DNA of 7,678 nt from Deltaproteobacteria bacterium (GCA_025357175.1 JANXPS010000320.1:1-7678), one strand, 5' to 3'. Shown: positions 1 through 6,148, numbered from the stretch's first letter. A program made the numbers and translations. The notes: generated from the letters alone by a model not told the origin.

Positions 1-1164
1 CTCCTGGCGTACAAGGACAAGATCGACAAGGACAACCTGCTCGCAAGCGTGATGAAGGGAAACCATTTTCCGCTATCCGAGAGGTTCGGCGGGCAGCTTT
101 ACGCGATCTGCCGGGATGTGGCTCACCAGTTGGCGCTCGACGATCTTAATGTTGAGTATTACGTATGCAACAGTCCGGAAACAAACGCTTATGCCCTTTT
201 CAATCACAACGAGGGGGAGCCGCACTATATCGTCTTGCATTCCGGGCTGATCGACAAGCTCGAGCAGGACGAGTTGCGTTTCGTCATCGGACACGAACTG
301 GGGCACCTGGTCTACCGGCATTCGGTCCTTTATCGTGTCATGGATTTAATCTACCCTAATTTCGATGACTTGCCGCCATTTTTGCAAGGGATACATGACT
401 TATGGCGGAAGCTCGGGGAGATTTCGGCCGACCGACTCGGGCTGCTCGCCGTCCGGTCGCTCGAGCCGGCGCTCTCGGCGATGTTCAAGATGTCCTCCGG
501 CCTTTCGATGGGCTATTTCAAGATGGATCCGAAGGCGTACCTCGAGATGATCGACGAACTGATCATCGACATGGAGAAGACCGGTGAGCGCGTCTTCGAA
601 TCTCATCCGGCCAACCCGGTGCGGGTCAAGGCGCTCGTGCTCTTTTTCAGGTCGCGAAGCTGGGCGGACTGGATCAAGGGGAAAAAGCGGAAGACCGACA
701 GGGAACTTGAGTCTAAACTTGAAGATGCGATAGCTATCCTACGGAAAACACCAAGGATTGAGCGGGAGCAGTCCGAGCTGGAGTTTCTCGCGTCCGCCGG
801 TTTCACGCTGATGGTCTGCGACGAGGATCCGAGCGAGGACGAGTACACCTACCTCCTCAACCTTCTCTCCTATTACTATTTCTGGCCGGCGGCCTATCTC
901 GAGAGTTATTTCGAAGAAAAGAATCCGAAGATGCTCCGGAGGACGCTGGCGAAAAGCGCGGCCCGCATCGTCAAGGAATCCCCCCAGTCGACGCGCACGC
1001 TGCTGCAGGCGCTGATCCCGCTGCTGACACGCGACAAGAAGCTCGACCAGAGGGAGCTCGACGCGCTGTTCGACATCGCCGAGAAGCACCTCAAGATTCC
1101 GCACGCCGAAGTGGTGGATCTGCTGCTCGCGGGGCTGGTCGAGAATTTCCGCCCGATGACGTAA
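1..1164 (+). CDS. M48-type zinc metallopeptidase with C-terminal TerB-like domain (5' end outside window)
   Basis: The frame is open from base 1, so the gene almost certainly starts upstream. The GTG/ATG at 49/52 has no ribosome binding site and lies inside coding-like sequence. 387 residues are visible. HELGH at visible codons 98-102 is the HExxH zinc/catalytic motif, preceded by a typical M48 stretch (FVIG). EISAD at codons 140-144 supplies the downstream Glu ligand and Asp of the M48 ExxxD motif. No membrane segments are evident in the visible part, unlike HtpX. The last ~120 residues are helical and end in a segment (TRDKKLDQREL...IAEKHL) resembling the acidic core of TerB/TerB-like domains. 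I infer a cytoplasmic metalloprotease of the M48-TerB type, with substrate unknown. It converges with the lipoprotein gene. Confidence is high for the peptidase and moderate for the TerB tail. Confidence 0.85.
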   Translation, partial: LLAYKDKIDKDNLLASVMKGNHFPLSERFGGQLYAICRDVAHQLALDDLNVEYYVCNSPETNAYALFNHNEGEPHYIVLHSGLIDKLEQDELRFVIGHELGHLVYRHSVLYRVMDLIYPNFDDLPPFLQGIHDLWRKLGEISADRLGLLAVRSLEPALSAMFKMSSGLSMGYFKMDPKAYLEMIDELIIDMEKTGERVFESHPANPVRVKALVLFFRSRSWADWIKGKKRKTDRELESKLEDAIAILRKTPRIEREQSELEFLASAGFTLMVCDEDPSEDEYTYLLNLLSYYYFWPAAYLESYFEEKNPKMLRRTLAKSAARIVKESPQSTRTLLQALIPLLTRDKKLDQRELDALFDIAEKHLKIPHAEVVDLLLAGLVENFRPMT

Positions 1165-1196
1165 AAAAAGGGCCGGCCATCTCCCGGCCGGCCCTT
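1163..1196 (-). terminator. Shared convergent intrinsic terminator
   Basis: A perfect 11-bp stem (1168-1178 pairing with 1186-1196) closes a 7-nt loop. Read on the minus strand it is followed by seven T residues (complement of 1163-1169), which is a canonical terminator for the lipoprotein transcript. On the plus strand it lies directly after the peptidase stop codon but has only a weak T tract, so termination that way would be less efficient. Confidence 0.85.
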
Positions 1197-1261
1197 CCAT
1201 GGATCGATCCGCCGCCCGCGACGTGTTCTGGCGAGAAATGCGGGTCAGGGGAGGCGCGAAA

Positions 1262-1825
1262 TCACTTCTTGAGGAACGCCTTCCGGAAATCGGGGTCCGC
1301 GACGACTGCGGTGAACGCCTGGTCGATCTGCCGGTATCCCCGGTTTTCGAGGGCGGCCGGATCGGCTGCGGCATCCGGCGGGGGCGTCTCGACCTTGTAC
1401 TGCTTCTTGAACGGCGCCTCGCCGGCGCGCGCGAGGACGACGTCGAAAACCAGTTCCTGGTCGCTGATCGAAGTGAACGATACGCTGAAGTCGGGGGCGT
1501 TCTGCGCGTCGGGTGCGATGGTCACACCAACCCGGTCGAACGCCTTGACGAAGCAGTCCCAGAAATAGGTGCGCAGCGTGGGCCAGGCTTCGTAATACGT
1601 CCGGGACGTACCGCTGTAGTAATCCCAGATGGTGGTGCCCCGGGCGTTGTTGGCGATATCGGAGACGAAAACGGTCTTCCCCTTGTAGCCGGCCAGATCC
1701 GCGGTATCGAAGGCGGGGGCGTAGCTCGCCTGCTTGAGGTCGATCCTCACTCCCCTGCAGCCGGTAACGGTCAATGCCAGCGTGCATGCCAGGAGCAGCG
1801 ACGACTTGCCGAAGAAGCGTTTCAT
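1262..1825 (-). CDS. Predicted lipoprotein, family not recognised
   Basis: 187 residues. The N-terminus has a basic start (MKRFF), a hydrophobic run at residues ~9-20 and a lipobox V-T-G-C with Cys23, so it should be cleaved by signal peptidase II and lipidated. Position +2 is Arg, not the Asp of inner-membrane retention, so outer-membrane sorting is likely in a Gram-negative cell. The mature part (~165 aa) has alternating hydrophobic strands, a central aromatic-rich stretch (WDYYSGTSRTYYEAW), a Pro/Ala linker near residue 145 and a Lys-rich end. An exact GGAGG (complement of 1831-1835) lies 5 nt before the ATG, fixing the start. Only 22 bp separate the ATG from the tRNA-Arg 3' end. The size and layout loosely recall YajG-like periplasmic lipoproteins, but I do not assign a family. 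Confidence 0.8.
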   Translation of the reverse strand: MKRFFGKSSLLLACTLALTVTGCRGVRIDLKQASYAPAFDTADLAGYKGKTVFVSDIANNARGTTIWDYYSGTSRTYYEAWPTLRTYFWDCFVKAFDRVGVTIAPDAQNAPDFSVSFTSISDQELVFDVVLARAGEAPFKKQYKVETPPPDAAADPAALENRGYRQIDQAFTAVVADPDFRKAFLKK

Positions 1826-1847
1826 GGGGACCTCCGGGAGGGGGGGA

Positions 1848-1924
1848 TGGTGCGCCTGGCAGGACTCGAACCTGCGACCAGCTGCTTAGAAGGCAGCTGC
1901 TCTATCCACCTGAGCTACAGGCGC
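1848..1924 (-). tRNA. tRNA-Arg (anticodon UCU)
   Basis: Complete 77-nt cloverleaf on the minus strand. The acceptor is GCGCCTG/CAGGCGC with discriminator A and an encoded CCA (complement of 1848-1850). The D stem is GCTC/GAGC. The anticodon stem GCTGC/GCAGC carries loop CTTCTAA, giving anticodon TCT. The T stem is GCAGG/CCTGC with loop TTCGAGT. All stems pair without mismatch. It decodes AGA/AGG. Confidence 0.97.
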
Positions 1925-1935
1925 GCGTGGGGGGA

Positions 1936-1944
1936 AGTATAGCA
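1936..1944 (-). promoter_or_regulatory. Extended -10 promoter of tRNA-Arg (and probably the lipoprotein gene)
   Basis: On the minus strand the sequence reads TGCTATACT, an extended -10 element (TGn plus TATACT). It ends 11 nt before the tRNA 5' end, leaving a leader of about 5 nt. The discriminator region is a C6 run, GC-rich as in stringently controlled stable-RNA promoters. No good -35 box is seen at 16-18 bp. Confidence 0.6.
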
Positions 1945-2030
1945 AATTAACGGTTAGAGCACGCATCGCAAGCGCCAATCGTGTCATCTTATTCCGGTTG
2001 CACGCCAGCGGGGGAGACGGAAGGGTCAGG

Positions 2031-4328
2031 ATGAAGAAAGCCGGTTCAGATTCTCTCAAATCAGGTCAAACGAACATCGTTCGAGATAGCTTCGCCGTCG
2101 GGGGCATGTCTTGCGCCTCCTGCGTCGGACGCGTCGAACGTGCGCTGTCCGCGGTGCCGGGCGTCCTGTCGGCGTCGGTCAACCTGGCGACGAAATCCGC
2201 ATCGGTCGACTACGAGGCCGGGATGGCAGACCCGGCTGCCGTTCGCGCCGCGGTCGAGGCGGCGGGCTATGAAGTCCCCGTCCCGGTGCCGCGGGAGGAT
2301 CCATTGGCCACGCAGGACCGGTTGCAGCGCGAGGAAGAGGATTCGCTGAAAACACGCCTGAAGATCGGCGCCGGTCTTGCCGTTCCGCTGGTCCTTTTTT
2401 CACATTGGGAAATGGTCGTCGGGCATGGCGCCATGCCGCTTTCTCCGTTCGCGTCCGACCTGCTCCAGCTGCTTCTCGCGACGCCGATCCAGTTCTGGGT
2501 CGGCGCCCGTTTCTATAAGGGCGCCTGGGCGGCTGCCCGCCATTACACGACCGACATGAACACCCTGGTGGCGCTGGCGACGAGCGTCGCCTGGCTCCAC
2601 AGCGTCATGGTCACCTTTCTCCCGGCGGAGGTCGCGCCGGATATGGCCGAGAGTCACGTCTACTTCGACACCTCCGCGACGATCATCGTGCTCGTTCTGC
2701 TCGGGCGCTGGTTCGAGGCGCGCGCGAAAGGCCGGACTTCCGAGGCGGTACGAAAGCTGGTCGGGCTGACGCCCAGGACCGCCCGGGTGATTCGCTCCGG
2801 CGGAGAGTCGGACGTACCGATCGAAAGCGTCCTCGTCGGCGAATCGATGGTCGTCAGGCCCGGAGAGAAGATCCCGGTGGACGGCATCGTGACCGAGGGC
2901 GGCGGGGCGGTCGACGAATCGATGCTGACGGGCGAGCCGCTTCCGGCCGAAAAGAAGGCGGGCGACGTCGTGACCGGCGGGACGCTGAACCTCAACGGAC
3001 GGCTGGTCATGACCGCGACGGCCGTCGGCCGCGACACCGTGCTGGCGCGCATCGCAGCGATGGTCCAGGCCGCACAGGGCAGCAAGCCGCCGATCGGGCG
3101 ATTGGCCGACAGGATCGCCTCCTGGTTCGTGCCCGCGGTTCTCGCCATCGCCGCCGCGACGTTCATTGCCTGGTACTTCCTCGGGCCGGAGCCCCGGCTG
3201 ACGTGGGCGATGCTCAATACGATCGCGGTGCTGATCATCGCATGCCCGTGCGCGCTCGGCCTGGCGACGCCCACCTCGATCATGGTGGCGACGGGCAGGG
3301 GCGCGGGGCTCGGAATCCTGGTGCGCGACGGGGCCGCGCTCGAAACGGCGCACCGTGTCGATACCGTGGTGCTCGACAAGACGGGGACGGTGACCGAAGG
3401 CAGGCCCGGCCTGGCGGGCATACGCTACGCCGCGTCCGGGATGCACCAGGGCGCCAAGGGGGAGGCGAAGCTTCTTCGTTATGCGGCTTGCGCCGAAAGC
3501 GGGTCGGCGCACCCGCTGGCATCGGCGATCATCCGGGGAGCGGTGGAGCGCGGACTCGAGATCGAAGCCCCCACCGCGTTCGAATCGGTCGCGGGACGCG
3601 GCATCCGGGCGACGGTCCGGGGGCACGAGGTGCTCGCCGGAACGGCCGACTGGCTCGAGCGGGAGGGCGCAGACCCGACGGGTCTGCTTGCCGACGCGAC
3701 CGAATTGGCAGATGACGGCGCGACGCCGGTCTTCGTCGCCATCGACGGGCGGGCGGCGGGCGTGCTGGCGATTGCCGATTCGATCAAGCCGGGGGCTCCC
3801 GCGGCGATCGGGGCGCTCAAGGAAATGGGGCTGGACGTCGTCATGCTGACGGGCGACAACCGAAGGACGGCCCGCGCCATCGCGCGGCGGGCTGGCATCG
3901 ACACGGTGCGCGCCGAACTGCTTCCCGAACAGAAGGCCGACGAGATCCGGTCGCTCCAGGCGAAGGGCAAGGTCGTGGCGATGGTGGGAGACGGCATCAA
4001 CGACGCCCCCGCCCTGGCGCAGGCCGACATCGGCATGGCCATCGGCACGGGCACCGACATCGCCATCGAATCGGGCGACATCGTGCTGATGGGCGGCGAA
4101 CTGGCGGGCGTGGCCTCGGCGATGCGGCTGAGCCGCGCGACGATCCGCAACATCCGGCAGAACCTTTTCTGGGCGTTCGCCTACAACGTGCTGCTGATCC
4201 CCGTGGCCGCCGGCGTCCTGTACCCCTGGTTCGGCATCCGTCTGAATCCCGTCATGGCCGCCGCCGCGATGGGTCTCTCATCGGTCACGGTGGTATCGAA
4301 TGCGATGCGGCTGCACCGATTCAGATAA
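2031..4328 (+). CDS. copA: Copper-exporting P1B-1-type ATPase
   Basis: A 765-residue heavy-metal P-type ATPase. In order: one N-terminal metal-binding domain with GMSCASC (Cys28, Cys31); about four early membrane segments (~105-230); actuator domain with TGE at 300-302; the metal-site helix with CPC (Cys405-Cys407); phosphorylation site DKTGT with Asp449; nucleotide-binding HP at 494-495; TGDN at 607-610; hinge GDGIND at 653-658. Tyr718-Asn719 in TM7 and the MGLSS motif (747-751) in TM8 are the signature of subgroup P1B-1, so it should export Cu(I) (and Ag(I)) from the cytoplasm. I chose ATG 2031, with GGAAGG shortly upstream, over an in-frame TTG at 1998. No copper chaperone, CueR or CsoR gene adjoins it, and I found no copper-regulator operator in the 106 bp upstream. 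The length is normal for a CopA with one metal-binding domain. Confidence 0.95.
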   Translation: MKKAGSDSLKSGQTNIVRDSFAVGGMSCASCVGRVERALSAVPGVLSASVNLATKSASVDYEAGMADPAAVRAAVEAAGYEVPVPVPREDPLATQDRLQREEEDSLKTRLKIGAGLAVPLVLFSHWEMVVGHGAMPLSPFASDLLQLLLATPIQFWVGARFYKGAWAAARHYTTDMNTLVALATSVAWLHSVMVTFLPAEVAPDMAESHVYFDTSATIIVLVLLGRWFEARAKGRTSEAVRKLVGLTPRTARVIRSGGESDVPIESVLVGESMVVRPGEKIPVDGIVTEGGGAVDESMLTGEPLPAEKKAGDVVTGGTLNLNGRLVMTATAVGRDTVLARIAAMVQAAQGSKPPIGRLADRIASWFVPAVLAIAAATFIAWYFLGPEPRLTWAMLNTIAVLIIACPCALGLATPTSIMVATGRGAGLGILVRDGAALETAHRVDTVVLDKTGTVTEGRPGLAGIRYAASGMHQGAKGEAKLLRYAACAESGSAHPLASAIIRGAVERGLEIEAPTAFESVAGRGIRATVRGHEVLAGTADWLEREGADPTGLLADATELADDGATPVFVAIDGRAAGVLAIADSIKPGAPAAIGALKEMGLDVVMLTGDNRRTARAIARRAGIDTVRAELLPEQKADEIRSLQAKGKVVAMVGDGINDAPALAQADIGMAIGTGTDIAIESGDIVLMGGELAGVASAMRLSRATIRNIRQNLFWAFAYNVLLIPVAAGVLYPWFGIRLNPVMAAAAMGLSSVTVVSNAMRLHRFR

Positions 4329-4342
4329 ATCAAAATTCCGTG

Positions 4343-4372
4343 TTGACGAACGCCCGCGCTTCTTTGTATACT
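4343..4372 (+). promoter_or_regulatory. Sigma70-type promoter of the His-Arg-Lys tRNA operon
   Basis: TTGACG (4343-4348) and TATACT (4367-4372) are separated by 18 bp and lie in the 60-bp gap between the copA stop and tRNA-His. The predicted start near 4379 leaves a leader of about 10 nt. It is the strongest promoter match in the window, as expected for stable RNA. Confidence 0.85.
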
Positions 4373-4388
4373 CTCCCTTCGCTTTTGC

Positions 4389-4465
4389 GGAGAGTGTAGC
4401 TCAGTTGGCAGAGCACCAGGTTGTGGCCCTGGTGGCCGTGGGTTCAATCCCCATCACTCTCCCCA
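4389..4465 (+). tRNA. tRNA-His (anticodon GUG)
   Basis: 77 nt including the tRNA-His-specific G-1 (4389), which pairs opposite discriminator C73 (4462). The acceptor is GAGAGTG/CACTCTC and CCA is encoded at 4463-4465. The anticodon stem CCAGG/CCTGG has loop TTGTGGC, giving anticodon GTG. The T stem GTGGG/CCCAT contains one G-U pair. It is the first gene of a three-tRNA operon. Confidence 0.97.
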
Positions 4466-4533
4466 TTCTTTGACACCGGCAAGCCCCGGCGATTTCTTTC
4501 GGAGACGGGAAACGCGGGTTTTGTTTCGCGAGG

Positions 4534-4609
4534 GCGCCCGTAGCTCAGGTGGATAGAGTACCGGCCTCCGAAGCCGGGTGCGGAGGTTCGAGTCCTCCCG
4601 GGCGCACCA
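4534..4609 (+). tRNA. tRNA-Arg (anticodon CCG)
   Basis: 76-nt cloverleaf. The acceptor is GCGCCCG/CGGGCGC with A73 and encoded CCA (4607-4609). The anticodon stem CCGGC/GCCGG has loop CTCCGAA, giving anticodon CCG, which reads CGG. The T stem is GGAGG/CCTCC. The D stem closes with a G-U pair (GCTC/GAGT). It is the second gene of the operon. Confidence 0.97.
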
Positions 4610-4649
4610 CTATTTACTCGAAGCGCTCCAACTTGTTCTTTACATACGT

Positions 4650-4725
4650 GGGCCATTAGCTCAATTGGTAGAGCAGCGGACTCTTAATCCGGAGGTTGTA
4701 GGTTCGATTCCTACATGGCCCACCA
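4650..4725 (+). tRNA. tRNA-Lys (anticodon CUU)
   Basis: 76-nt cloverleaf. The acceptor is GGGCCAT/ATGGCCC with A73 and encoded CCA (4723-4725). The loop CTCTTAA gives anticodon CTT, which reads AAG. The D stem is GCTC/GAGC and the T stem GTAGG/CCTAC. The outermost anticodon-stem pair (27-43) is a G-G mismatch; the other four pair. It is the last gene of the operon, with the terminator 10 nt downstream. Confidence 0.97.
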
Positions 4726-4735
4726 TTCATTGCAG

Positions 4736-4769
4736 CAAAAGGGAAACCGAGTGATCGGTTTCCCTTTTG
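4736..4769 (+). terminator. Intrinsic terminator of the tRNA operon
   Basis: A perfect 15-bp stem (4736-4750 with 4755-4769) closes the tetraloop GTGA. The descending arm ends in a TTTT run, followed by TCGTTTC. The A-rich/T-rich base also makes it usable in the opposite direction. Its last three bases overlap the predicted -35 box of the next gene. Confidence 0.92.
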
Positions 4770-4794
4770 TCGTTTCAGGGGGGGGCGGTATACT
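4767..4794 (+). promoter_or_regulatory. Promoter of the PIN-domain module, with a G8 tract in the spacer
   Basis: TTGTCG (4767-4772, 4 of 6 to consensus) and TATACT (4789-4794) are separated by 16 bp. The spacer includes eight consecutive G residues (4778-4785). Only 6 nt separate the -10 box from the GTG start codon at 4801, so the predicted transcription start falls on or next to the start codon. Confidence 0.6.
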
Positions 4795-4800
4795 GCGAAA

Positions 4801-5271
4801 GTGAAACAACGATCCCCACTCTTCGTTTATGCAGATACTTCGGTCTACGGCGGTGTCGAAGACGACGAATTCGCCGATCCGAGTAAAGCATTTTTCGCCG
4901 CTGTTCGAGTTGGCGAGTTCATCCTTTTCGTCTCCGAGGTTGTTCGCCGGGAATTGGAGTTCGCCCCGGAATCCGTCAATCGTCACTTCAGGGATTTGTT
5001 GCCTTTGACTCATCTTGCTTCCATATCCGAAGAAGCGCTTGTGCTTCAGAAGGCGTATATCGATGCAGGAATCGTCGGCAAGAATTCCCACGATGATGCC
5101 TTGCACGTAGCCTTGGCAACGGTAGGGGGCTGCGAAATGATCGTGAGCTGGAATTTCAAGCACATCGTCAATTATCAGAAGATTCCGTTGTTCAATGCGG
5201 TAAACGCCCTGCAAGGGTACAGGTCGATTGCGATCTACTCTCCGTTGGAGGTCGTACAGCATGAAAAATAA
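4801..5271 (+). CDS. PIN-domain protein, probable VapC-like ribonuclease toxin
   Basis: 156 residues with the PIN nuclease pattern: YADTSVYGG with Asp12; a central acidic helix (SEVVRRELE, Glu46/Glu51); HDDALHVALA with Asp98/Asp99; and IVSWNFKHIVN, where Asn118 occupies the fourth acidic position, as in many members of this subgroup. PIN toxins cleave RNA (often tRNA or rRNA) with Mg2+. The GTG at 4801 is the first possible start: no ATG, GTG or TTG precedes it in frame within the preceding ~75 bp, and the PIN core begins at once. There is no SD at normal distance, because the -10 box sits there instead. It overlaps the next gene by 11 bp. Its base composition is visibly lower in GC than copA or the SDR, which suggests transfer. 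Toxin function is inferred from family and pairing and is not shown by the sequence. Confidence 0.82.
   Translation: MKQRSPLFVYADTSVYGGVEDDEFADPSKAFFAAVRVGEFILFVSEVVRRELEFAPESVNRHFRDLLPLTHLASISEEALVLQKAYIDAGIVGKNSHDDALHVALATVGGCEMIVSWNFKHIVNYQKIPLFNAVNALQGYRSIAIYSPLEVVQHEK
5247..5251 (+). promoter_or_regulatory. Ribosome binding site deciding the start of the small partner gene
   Basis: GGAGG lies inside the 3' end of the PIN gene, 9 nt before ATG 5261. It favours that ATG over an in-frame TTG at 5228 and gives the partner its own translation signal, while the PIN gene has none visible. Confidence 0.75.
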
Positions 5272-5434
5272 AAAGTTTGATTGCGTCGAGATGAAGCGAA
5301 TTGCCGCAGAGCAGATCGAGCGACAGTTGGAACCGCTTTCTCCTGAAGAGCGACTTGCGTTCTGGCGACAAGGTGAAGGAGATTTGAAGCGGGCATGCAG
5401 GACGGACTTGCCGGCCCGGAGAAAGACCGCGTGA
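5261..5434 (+). CDS. Small probable antitoxin partner of the PIN protein
   Basis: 57 residues, starting at ATG 5261 with GGAGG at 5247-5251. The start overlaps the last 11 bp of the PIN gene, so the pair is translated from one mRNA. The protein is charged and mostly helical: an N-terminal FDCVEMKRIAAEQI segment, then LSPEERLAFWRQGEGDLKR, then a basic tail. The FDCVEMKR opening and the (S)PEE...W/Y motif recall short antitoxins found beside PIN proteins of this type. That resemblance is from memory and would need a search. No DNA-binding fold can be recognised at this length. The order is toxin first, antitoxin second, the reverse of most vapBC operons. An unrelated accessory role is possible. 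Confidence 0.7.
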   Translation: MKNKKFDCVEMKRIAAEQIERQLEPLSPEERLAFWRQGEGDLKRACRTDLPARRKTA

Positions 5435-5501
5435 AGAGGAATACTCCGGGGGGATGACGCCCTCGGATGTAGCGGGCCTCCTCCTTCGAGAACCATACCT
5501 T

Positions 5502-5566
5502 CACGTCAATTAGGTCCGCGCGGTTTCACCGCCGATTGCGCTCTCGCTCCCTTAGCGCTTGACGTG
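5502..5566. repeat. Nested inverted repeat with potential three-way junction
   Basis: Outer arms CACGTCAA (5502-5509) and TTGACGTG (5559-5566) are perfect complements 49 bp apart. Two further hairpins lie inside: GCGGT/ACCGC with a 3-nt loop (5520-5532), and GCGCT/AGCGC with an 11-nt loop (5538-5558). Together they could fold into a closed two-hairpin junction. The right outer arm also holds the TTGACG -35 box of the regulator promoter. There is no T tract, so it does not look like a terminator, and it lacks the integron attC core sites. Confidence 0.5.
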
Positions 5567-5587
5567 CCACGATGTTCATAATATTCT
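5559..5587 (+). promoter_or_regulatory. Promoter of the GbsR/MarR-type regulator
   Basis: TTGACG (5559-5564) and TATTCT (5582-5587) are spaced 17 bp apart, with a predicted start near 5594. The -10 box lies inside the operator-like palindrome at 5574-5591, an arrangement typical of autorepression. Confidence 0.65.
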
Positions 5588-5591
5588 GAAC
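5574..5591. promoter_or_regulatory. Operator-like palindrome 1, over the regulator -10 box
   Basis: GTTCATAATATTCTGAAC is an 18-bp palindrome with one mismatched pair. Its size and symmetry suit a dimeric winged-helix regulator such as the protein encoded just downstream. It matches the site at 6149-6166 at 13 of 18 positions. Confidence 0.6.
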
Positions 5592-5613
5592 AAAGAGAAT
5601 GACTGGTGGGGCG

Positions 5614-6123
5614 ATGAGCGAGCAACCGATCGATCGGTTCGTGGATACATGGGGAAGGATGGGACCTCTCTGGGGGGTCAGTGCGTCCGTGGCGAGGGTT
5701 CACGGCTTGCTGATGGCATCGGAGCGCCCAAATTGCCTGGACGAGATCGGTCAGCGACTCTCCATGAGCAAGGGCAACGTCAGCATGTCGCTCAAGGAAC
5801 TTCGCGGGTGGGGCGTTATCCGGCAGGTGCCGCAGCGCGGAGACCGTCGAGAGTTCTACACCTGCGAACCGGACGTATGGAAGATGCTGTTCAGCATCAT
5901 GCGGGAGCGGAAGAAGCGGGAATTCGACTCCGTCATGACGGGCGTGCGGGAGGCCGTCGTCGAGGCGGAGAAATCTCCGGAAGGCGTCGCATTGGAGAGG
6001 ATGAAGCAGTTGGAGCGCATGCTGGGGACGTTCGATCTCCTTGCGGACAAGCTTCTGGCCGGGGAATCCCAGGCGCGCACGCTCATCTCGTTTCTTACGG
6101 GTTCCGGCAAGGAAGGGAAGTAG
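5614..6123 (+). CDS. GbsR/MarR-family winged-helix transcriptional regulator
   Basis: 169 residues from ATG 5614. The N-terminal helix DRFVDTWGRMGPLWG is typical of GbsR-like proteins, followed by a dimerisation/HTH helix (ARVHGLLMAS). The HTH (~42-64) contains DEIGQRL-SMSKGNVSMSLKEL, where the Gly-Asn-Val-Ser region is the recognition helix. The wing at 69-82 holds PQRGDRREFY. The C-terminal half (~85-160) is helical and charged and probably forms the dimer. I prefer ATG 5614, which has GGTGGGG just upstream and a ~20-nt leader from the predicted promoter. ATG 5599, five codons earlier, has almost no leader. The gene is followed 83 bp later by the SDR gene on the same strand. Matching operator-like sites precede both genes, suggesting it represses itself and the SDR gene. 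The effector is unknown. Confidence 0.88.
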   Translation: MSEQPIDRFVDTWGRMGPLWGVSASVARVHGLLMASERPNCLDEIGQRLSMSKGNVSMSLKELRGWGVIRQVPQRGDRREFYTCEPDVWKMLFSIMRERKKREFDSVMTGVREAVVEAEKSPEGVALERMKQLERMLGTFDLLADKLLAGESQARTLISFLTGSGKEGK

Positions 6124-6148
6124 CCGACATATATTTTTTGTCCAAAGC

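Larger units (their letters stand above)
5435..5613. other. Intergenic region between the PIN module and the regulator
   Basis: No credible gene is seen. The first part (5435-5501) has no clear signal and no obvious terminator for the PIN module. The middle holds a nested inverted-repeat element (5502-5566). The right part holds the regulator promoter (5559-5587) and its operator-like palindrome (5574-5591). Short minus-strand frames starting near 5504 have no good ribosome binding site or recognisable content. Confidence 0.6.

Noticed and set aside
739..1374. 211-codon minus-strand frame over the peptidase 3' end
   Set aside because: It crosses the shared terminator and is antisense to the peptidase, with Arg-rich shadow composition.
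1199..1942. Long plus-strand frame (247 codons) across the lipoprotein and tRNA-Arg
   Set aside because: It is antisense to the well-supported lipoprotein, and its last part (LAGLEPATSCLEGSCSIHLS) is the familiar false translation of a tRNA on the opposite strand.
2400..3626. 408-codon minus-strand frame inside copA
   Set aside because: It is a shadow of a GC-rich gene on the other strand; the copA frame has every motif of its family.
4181..4656. Two minus-strand frames through the tRNA operon
   Set aside because: Both contain antisense-tRNA translations (for example GAPGRTRTSAPGFGGR) and have no ribosome binding site.
4711..5496. 261-codon minus-strand frame over the PIN module
   Set aside because: It is antisense to the PIN gene and runs into tRNA-Lys; no family-like content or start signal.
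5235..5504. Minus-strand frame starting VKVWFSKEEARYI
   Set aside because: The opening looks protein-like, but it has no ribosome binding site, runs antisense through the small partner gene, and soon loses plausible content.
4650..5560. Possible attachment-site duplication of the tRNA-Lys 3' end beyond the PIN module
   Set aside because: I looked for a second copy of the tRNA-Lys end downstream and saw none, and there is no integrase.
5502..5566. Integron attC site
   Set aside because: The inverted repeat lacks the RYYYAAC and GTTRRRY core sites and no integrase gene is present.
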